From the NCBI GenBank assembly GCA_949948745.1, contig CATLHA010000012.1, forward strand, positions 1 to 36,263: DNA of 36,263 nt, given 5' to 3'. Shown here one piece after another: positions 19,536-28,004 of the stretch. A program made the position numbers and the translations under genes. A model generated the notes under the pieces. That model was not told the DNA's origin. It did not search any database and saw nothing but the letters and a program-made list of their open reading frames with translations. Within the stretch, counting starts at the first letter, position 1; each line of letters begins with the position of its first letter. Source of the DNA: an uncultured Caryophanales bacterium. Lineage in GTDB: Bacteria > Bacillota_I > Bacilli_A > RF39 > UBA660.

Positions 19536-20261
19536 TTAAAATCTTCCACCATTTAGCCAGATATTTTCTCCAGTAATGAAACTTGCTTCCTCTGATAATA
19601 AAAATATACAAAGTTTTGCAGTATCCATAGGTTCACAAAATCTTCCTAGTGGAGTCTCTCTTAATTTTTCTTCAATTTCTTCTTTTTTCCATCCTCTTAA
19701 GGATAAAGGTGTCGGTGTAAAAGCAGGCGAAATAGCATTTACTCTAATCTTTTTATCGGCATATTCTAAGGCTGTTGCTTTAGTAAAGTTTATAATACCT
19801 GCAGCTGCAGCGCAATATGCTGGAGATTCTTCACAAGGGACTACCCCTAAATGAGAAGCAATATTTACGATACTTCCACCTTCTTTTAAAATAGGATATG
19901 CATGTTTTGTACAAATTACTTTTCCAAGTAAATTAATATCTAACACTTTTTTAAAATCCTCGATATCAAAATCTTTAATAAAATTATCAATAAAGGTCCC
20001 AGCATTATTCACTAAATAATCTATATGCCCATACTTTTCTTTTATAGTTTGAAACATGTGAATTACTTCTTGTTCCTTACTTACATCACACTTTAATACA
20101 AATAATTTATCATTTTGTATCTCTTCTTGTAGTTTTTTTGCATTCTCCTCTGTTTTACTATAACAAGTAATTACAGTGCATCCTTTTTCTAATAGTTCTT
20201 CTACGATTTTCCTTCCAATCCCAGAAGTCCCTCCTGTTACAAGTGCTATTTTTTCTCTCAT
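19536..20261 (-). CDS. SDR-family oxidoreductase lacking the catalytic lysine
   Basis: A 241-residue short-chain dehydrogenase/reductase similar to FabG-type 3-oxoacyl reductases. NAD(P)-binding GGTSGIG (10-16), CDV (58-60), NNAG (85-88), Asn110, Ser136 (VNIAS) and Tyr149 are present. The active-site YxxxK reads Y149-C-A-A-A153, so the lysine is replaced by Ala (codon GCT at 19803-19805). Otherwise the sequence is full length and well conserved, ending ITGENIWLNGGRF. It may be inactive, use a different mechanism, or have a non-enzymatic role. It is placed 12 bases after the GNAT gene and before the broken serine hydrolase. Confidence 0.88.
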   Translation of the reverse strand: MREKIALVTGGTSGIGRKIVEELLEKGCTVITCYSKTEENAKKLQEEIQNDKLFVLKCDVSKEQEVIHMFQTIKEKYGHIDYLVNNAGTFIDNFIKDFDIEDFKKVLDINLLGKVICTKHAYPILKEGGSIVNIASHLGVVPCEESPAYCAAAAGIINFTKATALEYADKKIRVNAISPAFTPTPLSLRGWKKEEIEEKLRETPLGRFCEPMDTAKLCIFLLSEEASFITGENIWLNGGRF

Positions 20262-20272
20262 TTTAAACTCTC

Positions 20273-20755
20273 CTATATTTTTTTCATCATTTCAATATTT
20301 CTATCAAAATACCCTATTTTTTCATATAACTTTTTGGCAGATTCATTGTATGCAAAAACATCTAATAAAATCCCTTTACAACCAACCTCTTTAAAATATT
20401 CTTCCATTCTATCTAAAAGTTTTGTTCCAATTCCAGAAGATTGGTTTTCTTTTGATACCACAACATCTACAATTTTTCCTCTTTTGGGTGCCTTAAATTC
20501 GAAAGTTGATTCTTCTTCGTTATAGATGATTCCAACGATTACTCCTAAGGCTTTATTTTCTTTTGTTGCTAGAAACATTTTTCCATCATATTTTTTTATT
20601 TGTTCTAATGTTCTTTCGAAATACTTTTCCCTAAAATCATCCGTTACAATATTATATTTTTCCCTATCAATCTTTTCTATATATTCCTGTAGTTCTATAA
20701 ATAAATCTTTTACTTGTTCCTCATACGAACTGTCGTACTCTATGATTTCTATCAT
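20273..20755 (-). CDS. GNAT-family N-acetyltransferase
   Basis: A 160-residue acetyltransferase. The central strand and acetyl-CoA loop read VVDVVVSKENQSSGIGTKLL (Q/RxxGxG/A variant NQSSGIG, ~97-103), followed by the helix DRMEEYFKE and the C-terminal FAYNESAKKLYEKIGYF typical of GNAT motif B. The acceptor substrate is unknown. It lies 11 bases downstream of the cupin gene and 11 bases upstream of the SDR gene, so all appear in one transcript. Length is usual for the family. Confidence 0.88.
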   Translation of the reverse strand: MIEIIEYDSSYEEQVKDLFIELQEYIEKIDREKYNIVTDDFREKYFERTLEQIKKYDGKMFLATKENKALGVIVGIIYNEEESTFEFKAPKRGKIVDVVVSKENQSSGIGTKLLDRMEEYFKEVGCKGILLDVFAYNESAKKLYEKIGYFDRNIEMMKKI

Positions 20756-20766
20756 AATCTCGCTAC

Positions 20767-21111
20767 CTAGTCTATATATTTGTGTTGTTCGCTAGTCCAA
20801 GCAGGGGTACAAGGAACAGCTGCTTCAAAGCATCCTTCAAATGCATAATATTCATTCTTATCGATTACGATGACATCCCCTTTTTTAAAATCAAAAATAA
20901 TATCGCTATCTTTTTTATAAATAGTCCCACTACCATTCATAATATAAAGCATTTCCTTACACTCTGTATTTACTTGATACCCAGATTTTGGACTTCTCCC
21001 ATTCATATTAATTACTGCAAAATTGATATCTTTATCATCCGATGGATAATCCATTCCACTATATCCATCTCCACTATAAGAAACAGCTTTTTCTAATTTT
21101 ATAAATTCCAT
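20767..21111 (-). CDS. Cupin-domain protein
   Basis: A ~114-residue single-domain cupin: beta-rich with EMLYIMNGSGTIYKKDSD, then FDFKKGDVIVIDKNEYYAFEG, matching the two cupin motifs with partial loss of the metal-binding histidines, so metal binding is uncertain. The start at 21111 is chosen because GAGGAAGAAAA precedes it; the longer frame to 21198 reads through the terminator of the upstream gene. First gene of the cupin-GNAT-SDR-hydrolase cluster. Confidence 0.8.
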   Translation of the reverse strand: MEFIKLEKAVSYSGDGYSGMDYPSDDKDINFAVINMNGRSPKSGYQVNTECKEMLYIMNGSGTIYKKDSDIIFDFKKGDVIVIDKNEYYAFEGCFEAAVPCTPAWTSEQHKYID

Positions 21112-21162
21112 TTTTCTTCCTCTTTTCTTGTTTGTCTTCTTCCTTATTATAGCATGAGAAAA

Positions 21163-21197
21163 AGCAAACCTTCCACTAAAAGATTTGCTTCTACTCA
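21163..21197 (-). terminator. Terminator of ABC transporter operon
   Basis: On the minus strand AAGCAAATC pairs with GGTTTGCTT (with one G-T pair) across TTTTAGTGGAA and runs into TTT. It lies about 35 bases after the permease stop and before the cupin gene. Confidence 0.65.
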
Positions 21198-21228
21198 AAT
21201 ATTTTCTCTTTTGCTTTCGCTAGTTGTT

Positions 21229-22992
21229 TTATTCAGAACGTAATGCGATTACAGGATCTTTCTTACTTGCCATTTTTGATGGAATATGTCCTGCTGCTAC
21301 ATTTAACAATACACTTAATAGAATTAAGAATATTGCACTTCCAATCGGAAGTTTTGCAATGCCTGATACTTTGGCAATAGCTTCTACAATTAGATTTACT
21401 GGTAGAGAGATTAGCAAAGCAATTAAAATTCCAAGGATTCCTGCTAAAAATCCTTCGATAATAGTTTCTGCTTTAAATACCCTAGATATGTCCTTTTTAC
21501 TAGCACCAATCGCACGTAAAATTCCGATTTCTTTTGTTCTTTCTAATACACTAATATAAGTAATAATCGCAATCATTATACTAGATACGATTAAACTAAT
21601 TGCGACAAAACCAATTAATACAAAGGAAATCACATTAATAATAGAAGTTACACCACTGACTACTGTTTTAATTAAGTCAGTATAGGAAACTACAAGTTCA
21701 CTCTTCCCATTTTCTTTTTGGGTTTCATTATATTTCTCTACAAATTCTATAATTTTTTCTTTAGAACTAAAGTCTTTTGGATAGATGCTAATCGTTGATG
21801 GATCTTCTAAATCAGCAATTCCTAGTAATTGGGCATTTTTTTCATAAGTTGTAACAATCCCATCAAATTTTTCTCCTGTTAAAACATTAATTTCTTTGTT
21901 TTCTGTTTGTGCTTTGTAGATTTCTGTTTTCTCAATTTGATTGATGACATATTCTGTTAAGGAATGCTTATATAGGATAACACCAGAGGTCTCTGATGAT
22001 TCTTTTACTTTGGCGATACCAACTACCTTGATATCTAATCCTTGATTTACAACATTTTTTAAGTAATCGGAATCTAAGGAATAATCTTTAAACTTTCCAT
22101 TTTCTTGCCTATAATAGTCTGTATTTAGGATTAATTTATAAGATAAATTTAAAATATCTTCATAAGAATAAGTAGTACTCTTTACTTTTTTCTCTTTATT
22201 TGAGTTATTTAATAAATCGGCAACTTCTTTCCTATCTTTGATATCTAACGCATAAAGAATAGAGTCTGGAATTGTATTATTACTTCCAACAACTAAAATT
22301 AATTCATTATAATCTGTTGGCATTTTTCCTGCTAAAAGTTCATATTTACTATTTAATACTTCTTCGTTATCTAACATTTCTTCAAATACTTTAGGACTCT
22401 CAGTATTTAAAGTCATACTAATAGCGTTTTCTTCTTCTTTTACATCAGAACTATTTAATATATTAAAATTATTTGGATTAATTCTCATGTAACTACTATT
22501 TTTATTAGAATAGATTTGTAAATCTAAATCATATCCATATTTTACTTCTGATATATATTCTTTGATTTCTTGATTATTTTCTAAAGATTGTTTCAATTCT
22601 TTTAAATAATTTTTCTTAATTAACCCATTCGTTAATAATTTTACTTGTGGGGTGATATCATCTTCTGAACAAAGTTTTCCTTGGTTACATTCTACTTTTT
22701 CTGTTTCTGTTGCTTCTAATAGTTTACTAAAATCATAGGTGTTTTTTTCAAATACAATTGGAAAATTAGATAAGGAATCTCTTTCCATGTTAGAGACAAA
22801 TTCACTAACTCCATTGGATAAGGATAGAATTAAAGCAATTCCAATAATTCCAATGGAACCTGCAAATGCTGTTAGAAAAGTTCTTCCCTTTTTTGTAAGC
22901 AAGTTATTGAAAGATAACCCTAAAGAAGTAAAAAGTGACATTGATGTTCTATGAATTTTTTTTCTTTTGTTCATATTTTGTATTTTCTTCAT
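21229..22992 (-). CDS. FtsX/MacB-type ABC transporter permease
   Basis: A 587-residue permease. One membrane helix near the N-terminus (TFLTAFAGSIGIIGIALILS, ~37-56), a large extracytoplasmic domain (~60-430), then three helices forming the FtsX domain (INVISFVLIGFVAISLIVSS, a second near 510-535, a third near 555-580). The cytoplasmic signature ERTKEIGILRAIGASKKDI is diagnostic for MacB/LolC/FtsX permeases. The partner ATPase is encoded just upstream with 44 bases of overlap, and a TetR regulator is divergent. Likely an exporter of peptides, lipids or antimicrobial compounds. The start at 22992 has no clear ribosome binding site; ATG 22974 is an alternative, consistent with coupled translation. 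Confidence 0.9.
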   Translation of the reverse strand: MKKIQNMNKRKKIHRTSMSLFTSLGLSFNNLLTKKGRTFLTAFAGSIGIIGIALILSLSNGVSEFVSNMERDSLSNFPIVFEKNTYDFSKLLEATETEKVECNQGKLCSEDDITPQVKLLTNGLIKKNYLKELKQSLENNQEIKEYISEVKYGYDLDLQIYSNKNSSYMRINPNNFNILNSSDVKEEENAISMTLNTESPKVFEEMLDNEEVLNSKYELLAGKMPTDYNELILVVGSNNTIPDSILYALDIKDRKEVADLLNNSNKEKKVKSTTYSYEDILNLSYKLILNTDYYRQENGKFKDYSLDSDYLKNVVNQGLDIKVVGIAKVKESSETSGVILYKHSLTEYVINQIEKTEIYKAQTENKEINVLTGEKFDGIVTTYEKNAQLLGIADLEDPSTISIYPKDFSSKEKIIEFVEKYNETQKENGKSELVVSYTDLIKTVVSGVTSIINVISFVLIGFVAISLIVSSIMIAIITYISVLERTKEIGILRAIGASKKDISRVFKAETIIEGFLAGILGILIALLISLPVNLIVEAIAKVSGIAKLPIGSAIFLILLSVLLNVAAGHIPSKMASKKDPVIALRSE

Positions 22993-23665
22993 ATGGGTTG
23001 CTGTCTTTGATAATTACACCATCTTTTAATTCAATAATTCTAGTAGAGTAAATATTCGCTAGTTCTGGATTATGGGTAACCATGATGACTAGTTTTTCTT
23101 TGGCGATTTCTTTTAATAAGTCCATAATTTGAATACTAGTTTCAGAATCTAGGGCTCCTGTTGGTTCATCTGCCAAGATAATTTCTGGATCATTTACAAG
23201 AGCTCTAGCGATTGCCACTCTCTGCATTTGTCCTCCAGATAATTGATTTGGCCTTTTATTCATATGATTTTTTAGACCAACTTTCGTTAACGCTTCTTTT
23301 GCTTTTTTTCTTCTTTCCATTTTAGAAATTCCAGATAGTGTAAGTGCAATTTCTACATTGGATAAAACTGTTTGATGTGGTATTAGATTATAACTTTGAA
23401 AAATAAATCCAACTCTATAATTTCTATAACTATCCCAATCTTTATCTTGATATTTTTTGGTGGATACTCCCTCAATGATCAAATCTCCACTATCATACTT
23501 ATCTAGTCCACCAATGATATTTAATAAGGTTGTCTTTCCACTTCCACTGGCTCCTAGGATGGATGTGAATTCATTTTTTCTAAGTTCAATACTAATTCCC
23601 TTTAATACTTGTTGGGAAACATCCCCAATCACATACTTTTTTGTTATATTTTTTAATTCTAACAT
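22949..23665 (-). CDS. ABC transporter ATP-binding protein (MacB/LolD type)
   Basis: ATPase subunit for the FtsX-type permease that overlaps its 3' end. Motifs in order: Walker A GASGSGKT (~40), Q-loop [13 protein letters not shown], signature LSGGQMQR, Walker [13 protein letters not shown] and H-loop MVTHNPELA. The C-terminal tail is charged and lysine-rich. The start at 23665 follows GAGGTAGGAAA; the longer frame from 23689 is not needed. It is transcribed from a TGATATAAT promoter whose upstream part overlaps a putative TetR operator, and so is probably repressed by the divergent regulator. Confidence 0.92.
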   Translation of the reverse strand: MLELKNITKKYVIGDVSQQVLKGISIELRKNEFTSILGASGSGKTTLLNIIGGLDKYDSGDLIIEGVSTKKYQDKDWDSYRNYRVGFIFQSYNLIPHQTVLSNVEIALTLSGISKMERRKKAKEALTKVGLKNHMNKRPNQLSGGQMQRVAIARALVNDPEIILADEPTGALDSETSIQIMDLLKEIAKEKLVIMVTHNPELANIYSTRIIELKDGVIIKDSNPYEENTKYEQKKKNS

Positions 23666-23701
23666 AAAGTTTCCTACCTCTCTTGACATATGGTTTTATA
23701 A

Positions 23702-23730
23702 ATTATATCATTTATGCAACAAGTGTAGCA
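23702..23730 (-). promoter_or_regulatory. ABC operon promoter with TetR operator dyad
   Basis: Minus-strand TGATATAAT (TATAAT at 23702-23707) is an extended -10. Eight bases upstream, 23715-23730 is an imperfect 16-bp dyad, TGCaACA..TGTaGCA (12 of 16 positions symmetric). It covers the spacer and -35 region, where a repressor would block polymerase. A similar half-site, CAAAATGCAACA (23773-23784), lies before the TetR gene and mirrors TGTAGCATTTTG (23724-23735). Confidence 0.5.
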
Positions 23731-23802
23731 TTTTGTTTTGTTTTTTTCAATATTCTGGAATTTTTTTTAGTCAAAATGCAACAAAAAAAAGGAGATTGTA
23801 GC

Positions 23803-24312
23803 ATGAATAAAAAGTATGCAAAAGATTATATTATAGAAGCTCTATTAATACTTATGAAAAAACAAGAATTTGATACGATTACCATAACTGATATTACAAA
23901 AAAAGCAGGAGTAAATCGTGTTACATTCTATCGGAATTTTTCTAGTAAAGAGGAAATCATTAAAGTTTATTTGGATGATATTACGATAAAGTTTATTGAG
24001 GACACTAAAATTGTATTTGATCCTAATCACTTAGAACAATATATCACTACTTTGTTTCATCATTTATTACTCACTAAAAATATCGGAACTACTTTATATA
24101 AAGCAAATTTAATTCATTATATTAAGGAAGAATTTGATAAAATTCTTTCTAATAAAGCTGTAACGAACGAGGAGAAATATAGTTATTACTTTTTATCTGG
24201 CGGTCTTTTTAATGTTTATTATTACTGGATTATTCATGGATGTGTAGAAACTCCTGAAGAACTAGCCTCTTTATTTATTAAATTTTCGTATATTAAAGGA
24301 AGTAGTGAATAA
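23803..24312 (+). CDS. TetR/AcrR-family transcriptional regulator
   Basis: About 169 residues. The N-terminal helix-turn-helix reads ITITDITKKAGVNRVTFYRN followed by FSSKEEIIKVYL, the standard TetR DNA-binding domain. The C-terminal ligand domain includes LLTKNIGTTLYKANLIHYI and a final GLFNVYYYWIIHGCVETPEE, as in the TetR_C family of AcrR-type regulators. The start at 23803 is set by GGAG at 23791-23794; the longer frame would extend through the operator region. It is divergent from the MacB-type ABC operon, which it probably represses until an exported or toxic compound binds. Its own leader carries an operator-like half-site. Confidence 0.9.
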   Translation: MNKKYAKDYIIEALLILMKKQEFDTITITDITKKAGVNRVTFYRNFSSKEEIIKVYLDDITIKFIEDTKIVFDPNHLEQYITTLFHHLLLTKNIGTTLYKANLIHYIKEEFDKILSNKAVTNEEKYSYYFLSGGLFNVYYYWIIHGCVETPEELASLFIKFSYIKGSSE

Positions 24313-24331
24313 TTTTTCTACTTCCCTTTTT
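24298..24331 (+). terminator. Terminator of TetR gene
   Basis: GGAAGTAG (24298-24305) pairs with CTACTTCC (24318-24325), followed by a T tract; the TetR stop codon lies in the loop. Confidence 0.75.
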
Positions 24332-24358
24332 CATTTATTTTTATTTTAAATTTTCTAG

Positions 24359-24904
24359 TTATTCTTTTTCCTTATAAAAAGAACATTCCTTATCATGAGA
24401 ATATATAAAACCTATTGCCTGCAAGTAGGAATAAATGATGGTAGAACCAACAAATTTCATTCCTCTTTTCATTAAATCTTTTGAAATATTATCCGATAAT
24501 TCATTCGTTGTTTTATCAACTTCATAGAGTATCTTACCCTTTGTAAAGGTAATTAAATAATTATAAAAACTACCATATTCTTTTTGAATACATTGAAATA
24601 TTTTAGCATTATTGACACTTGCTTTTATTTTTAATTTGTTTCTTATAATCTTCTTATTCAGTAATAGTTCATTTACTTTTTCTTCTTCATAATGGATAAT
24701 TTTTTCTATATCAAAGTTATCATAAGCAATTTTAAAATCTTTTCTTTTATTTAGAACGCACTCCCAAGATAGTCCTGCTTGAAATGATTCTAATATTAAC
24801 ATTTCAAATAAATACTGATCATCAAAATTGGGCACTCCCCACTCTTTGTCATGATATTCAACATAAAGAGGATTTTCTAAATTACACCACTTACATCTTC
24901 TCAT
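24359..24904 (-). CDS. tag: DNA-3-methyladenine glycosylase I
   Basis: Base-excision enzyme removing 3-methyladenine from alkylated DNA. Family hallmarks: the zinc-binding N-terminus RCKWC, EYHDKEWGVP, FEMLILESFQAGLSW with its catalytic-pocket Glu, and the C-terminal GMKFVGSTIIYSYLQAIGFI. The zinc site is completed by SHDKEC near the C-terminus. About 181 residues, normal length. The start is placed at 24904 (GGAG six bases upstream), inside the 3' end of ogt, so the two repair genes are translationally coupled. Together they handle alkylated bases by excision and by direct reversal. Confidence 0.95.
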   Translation of the reverse strand: MRRCKWCNLENPLYVEYHDKEWGVPNFDDQYLFEMLILESFQAGLSWECVLNKRKDFKIAYDNFDIEKIIHYEEEKVNELLLNKKIIRNKLKIKASVNNAKIFQCIQKEYGSFYNYLITFTKGKILYEVDKTTNELSDNISKDLMKRGMKFVGSTIIYSYLQAIGFIYSHDKECSFYKEKE

Positions 24905-25439
24905 CATTTTCTCCTTTTCTTGGAAGAGAATATTTATTCATATCATTCTTTTCATGAGCTAGCAGTGCTATTTTATTTTTTATTCCACCACCATACCCTG
25001 TTAGATTTCCATTAGAGCCAACGACCCTGTGGCATGGAATAATAATACAAATAGGATTCCATCCAACAGCTCCTCCTACTGCCTGTGCAGACATTCTTTT
25101 TATTTTCCTTTTTTCTGCGATTTTCTTTGAAATATCATGATAGGTTAATGTTTTCCCAAAAGGAATCGAATTCATGATATCTGAAACTTCTTGCCTAAAA
25201 GGTGTTATTTCATCTAACTTATATTTTGGAGTAAAATCAGGATTTTTTCCACTAAAATAAATATCTAACCACTTCCTAGTTTCTTTGAAAATCGGTAGTT
25301 CCTTTTTTATAGCATTCAAAGTATGTTTGGATGAATCTTTCGAATCATTAAACCATAATCCTGTTAAATACTCGCCATCACTATTCATTATCATATCATC
25401 AAATTGATCCGGTGTTTTATATGTCCATTTATAAATCAT
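24891..25439 (-). CDS. ogt: Methylated-DNA-protein cysteine methyltransferase
   Basis: Suicide repair protein that transfers the methyl group from O6-methylguanine to its own Cys. The C-terminal domain contains the active site IIPCHRVVGSNG with the acceptor Cys, preceded by the DNA-binding helix RMSAQAVGGAVGWN and followed by LTGYGGGI. The N-terminal ~85 residues form the usual RNase H-like domain. About 182 residues, normal. The 3' end overlaps tag, giving an alkylation-repair pair. No adaptive AraC/Ada domain is fused, so regulation by self-methylation is not indicated. Confidence 0.95.
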   Translation of the reverse strand: MIYKWTYKTPDQFDDMIMNSDGEYLTGLWFNDSKDSSKHTLNAIKKELPIFKETRKWLDIYFSGKNPDFTPKYKLDEITPFRQEVSDIMNSIPFGKTLTYHDISKKIAEKRKIKRMSAQAVGGAVGWNPICIIIPCHRVVGSNGNLTGYGGGIKNKIALLAHEKNDMNKYSLPRKGENDEKM

Positions 25440-25482
25440 GGAAAATCCCCCTATCTTTTTTCTATTTGTATAAATATAAATT

Positions 25483-25698
25483 TTATGGTAGCCAAAATAA
25501 CAAATCTATCACATGAATCATAATATTTTTTAGCTTTTTATTTGTGTTACATAACTTAATAATTGACCCAAAAAACAAATAAATACTAATAACTAAAAAA
25601 ATAGGTGCCACAAATTTAGTATTATTTAAAAAGATAATAGTTCCTATGAATAGGATTAAAGATAATACTAACAGAATATAATATAATTTTTTATTCAT
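25483..25698 (-). CDS. Small membrane protein (71 aa)
   Basis: Two hydrophobic helices (YYILLVLSLILFIGTIIFL and APIFLVISIYLFFGSII) followed by a short polar segment and a final hydrophobic IDLLFWLP. No family recognised. It lies 24 bases after the lipoprotein gene on the same strand with a GGAG-like site upstream (AAGGAGCTGAAATCTG), suggesting co-transcription with it. Confidence 0.6.
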   Translation of the reverse strand: MNKKLYYILLVLSLILFIGTIIFLNNTKFVAPIFLVISIYLFFGSIIKLCNTNKKLKNIMIHVIDLLFWLP

Positions 25699-25722
25699 CA
25701 GATTTCAGCTCCTTATAAATTA

Positions 25723-26301
25723 TTATTTATATAATCTAATCACTTGATAAATATAACGGTCAGCGTATTCCAAAAAACCAACAGAAATACCTTTTCCATT
25801 ATTTGATGTTTCTTTTTTAGAGGACTTTTCTTTAGCCTCTTTAATCAAATTATCAATCTCCTCCTCTGTTAAATCATAGTTGTTTGCTTTTATTAAGCAT
25901 TTCACATATTTATAAGCTTCCTCTTCATTATAATTCTCTTTATGAAAATAAAGTGCACTCATATCTACAATGTCTTTATCCTTATCACCTGTAAATTCAA
26001 CCGGTTGTAATAGATAGGAGATATTTTCAGTTATACCAAACCAATAGGAACCATCTTCTACAGTTAAATAATCATCATAAGCAGGAGTATTTATTCCACC
26101 ATCCATTATTTCTGTATTAAATTTAGCAATCATTGTACTTATATTTTCTTTTTCTACCCATCCATATTTTTCATAAGTTTTTTCTAAATCTTCTTTCGCT
26201 TCATCCAATTCTCTTTTAGATTTTTCTAATTTACTTTCACATCCAGTCATTCCTAATAATAGAACTCCACAAAATAAAATAGTTAGCATTGTCTTTTTCA
26301 T
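25723..26301 (-). CDS. Lipoprotein
   Basis: About 192 residues starting MKKTMLTILFCGVLLLGMTGC, a typical signal peptide with the lipobox LGMTGC (Cys21 lipidated). The mature protein begins with a charged helical stretch (ESKLEKSKRELDEAKEDLEK), then a mixed domain with YWFGITENISYLLQPVEF and a lysine/serine-rich loop before SVGFLEYADRYIYQVIRLY. Function unknown. The start at 26301 has a perfect GGAGGAAG site; the longer frame to 26358 is not needed. The signal peptide closely resembles that of the lipoprotein at 31906-32538, though the mature parts differ. Confidence 0.8.
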   Translation of the reverse strand: MKKTMLTILFCGVLLLGMTGCESKLEKSKRELDEAKEDLEKTYEKYGWVEKENISTMIAKFNTEIMDGGINTPAYDDYLTVEDGSYWFGITENISYLLQPVEFTGDKDKDIVDMSALYFHKENYNEEEAYKYVKCLIKANNYDLTEEEIDNLIKEAKEKSSKKETSNNGKGISVGFLEYADRYIYQVIRLYK

Positions 26302-26412
26302 AAGTCTTCCTCCATTTAAATATATTTCTATTTTTACTACATTTATACTACATATCATATCAAAAAAATAAATCTTCTACAATCAGTTAATTTATTTTAT
26401 AACCATATAAAA

Positions 26413-26438
26413 GGATTATCAAAATTCATTGATAACCC
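26413..26438 (-). terminator. Terminator of 26438-27367 gene
   Basis: On the minus strand GGTTATCAA pairs with TTGATAATCC (one bulge) across TGAATT and is followed by TTTT. It overlaps the stop codon. Confidence 0.55.
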
Positions 26439-27367
26439 TAATTATTTAACAACTCTAGGAATTCTTCATCACTTATTTTTGTAAGAGAAAAATCATTCAT
26501 ATTTAATTTATAATTATAATATTCATTTCCATATTCTCTGTCTACTATTCTTATGATTTCTTCTGTATCATTTAAAGATTTAGATTTAAAAAGTTTATAA
26601 CCATATTCTTTATTTGTATATTCATTTAACCAACGTACATAATTATCTTTTATAAATTTATCACAATTTTGGTTATTATCATTTATGCATCTTTCATTAA
26701 ACACCCTTTTAACTTCATAATAGGTTTCTTGTAAATATTCGTCCACTTTTTTACCCTTGATTTCTTTTCTTTTTTGATTAAATGAAATGTTATGGTAAGC
26801 AGTAAAATTATTATATATTTCTTCTTTTCCAAGTAATGCAACTGGTACATTTATAGCTTGCCCAAATAAAAAACATACAATTATTATCAAGATTGTTAAT
26901 CCTATTGCCCCAAAAGAGCATTTTATTCTCGTAATAATCTTTTGTTTTTCCGTATACTTTTCATTATAGAAAAATGGATATAGCAAATTAATAATTACTG
27001 TTGGTATAAAAGTCAAAGCTATTCCTGAACATATATGATTGTACTCATAGTTATATATGATTGAATGATATTTTATCGTTAAACCAAATATAAATGATAT
27101 TATAATAGCAATTATAGATATAACAACAAAATTTTTGTTTAATTCTTTTTCTTTTAAAGCATCTTTCATTTTTTTCAACGTAATCAAAAGTAATATAATA
27201 AAAGCAAGTAAATTAAATACCATAGCTGCTTGATCAATTACTGATGGTTTAATAATAGCAAGTAATAACCAACCAATGATACCAACTCCCATTATACCAA
27301 CGCCAATAAAACCTCCACCAGTATCATCTAAAAGGCTTTCTAAACCTAGATATTCTAAAAAATTCAT
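26438..27367 (-). CDS. Membrane protein of unknown function
   Basis: About 309 residues with a glycine-rich first hydrophobic segment (GGGFIGVGIMGVGIIGWLLL) and about four further membrane helices (~48-68, 80-100, 112-132, 160-185). A soluble C-terminal domain of ~130 residues follows, containing a conserved-looking NERCINDNNQNCDKF with two Cys and the ending DEEFLELLNN. Not recognised. The start at 27367 follows GGAGTGGGAG; the upstream ATG at 27391 lies before that ribosome binding site. The TATAAT-like box at 27398-27405 may be its promoter. Confidence 0.7.
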   Translation of the reverse strand: MNFLEYLGLESLLDDTGGGFIGVGIMGVGIIGWLLLAIIKPSVIDQAAMVFNLLAFIILLLITLKKMKDALKEKELNKNFVVISIIAIIISFIFGLTIKYHSIIYNYEYNHICSGIALTFIPTVIINLLYPFFYNEKYTEKQKIITRIKCSFGAIGLTILIIIVCFLFGQAINVPVALLGKEEIYNNFTAYHNISFNQKRKEIKGKKVDEYLQETYYEVKRVFNERCINDNNQNCDKFIKDNYVRWLNEYTNKEYGYKLFKSKSLNDTEEIIRIVDREYGNEYYNYKLNMNDFSLTKISDEEFLELLNN

Positions 27368-27414
27368 AAAATCTCCCACTCCTTTTTTCATTATAAATTA
27401 TATCATATTAGTTG

Positions 27415-27510
27415 TCATTCAGTATGAATACTTACTCCTAATTTTTCTGTTATTTGTTCTTGTGTTAATTTCTTTTGTTTTCTTGTATTTGCAATAAATT
27501 TTTCATTTTT
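27415..27510 (-). pseudogene. XRE-family HTH regulator fragment
   Basis: A minus-strand open stretch reads NEKFIANTRKQKKLTQEQ followed by ITEKLGVSIHTE and a TGA (27415-27417). This is the start of a Xre/Cro-type helix-turn-helix domain, which normally goes on with a WERG-type recognition segment. There is a TGA three codons upstream, no start codon and no remainder of the protein, so only about 32 codons of a lost regulator survive between two intact genes. Confidence 0.6.
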
Positions 27511-27608
27511 TCACAATTGATAATTTTCTTCTTTTGATGACATTTTATCAAAAGTATTTTATAAGTTACACATACCTGTAGCTTAATTATTGTATAATTT
27601 TTATTTTT

Positions 27609-27998
27609 CTAGTGAACTACTTTTTTTAATTCTTCTAATAATTCTTTATCCTTATCTCTATTAAGAAATTTTTTCAAATGATAACAATCTGTTAGTGATG
27701 CAACTTTAAAACCTCCAATTATTTCATACTCATTTGGCATAAAACTCATTCCGAAATTAATTATACTATCTATCATGTAGGCATCTTTTCCAAATTCATT
27801 TGTTCTTTCAAATGTACAATCAAATTCCTTTAGCAAATAATTATAATACTCTTCAGTAACACATATATCTATATCTTTAGTTTTTTTACTAAAACCTAAT
27901 AATACTAGTGCAGCTCCTGAAATAATAAAAAATTTATCTTTCTCTAAATTATATTTATTAAGAATATTAATAATTTCACTTTTATTCATATATTTCAT
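27609..27998 (-). CDS. Nucleotidyltransferase-like protein
   Basis: 129 residues. The segment IISGAALVLLGFSKKTKDID followed by ICV resembles the core of small nucleotidyltransferases of the MNT/AbiEii type (a glycine/alanine-rich helix then a DxD in a strand). The remainder, including FGMSFMPNEYEIIGGFKVAS and a lysine-rich end, matches the short DUF-type stand-alone members. The metal-binding pair would be Asp in KDIDICV. Nucleotide and target are unknown; no toxin partner with a HEPN motif is adjacent. It starts 7 bases after the small membrane protein gene, implying coupling. Confidence 0.6.
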   Translation of the reverse strand: MKYMNKSEIINILNKYNLEKDKFFIISGAALVLLGFSKKTKDIDICVTEEYYNYLLKEFDCTFERTNEFGKDAYMIDSIINFGMSFMPNEYEIIGGFKVASLTDCYHLKKFLNRDKDKELLEELKKVVH

Positions 27999-28004
27999 CT
28001 CACT

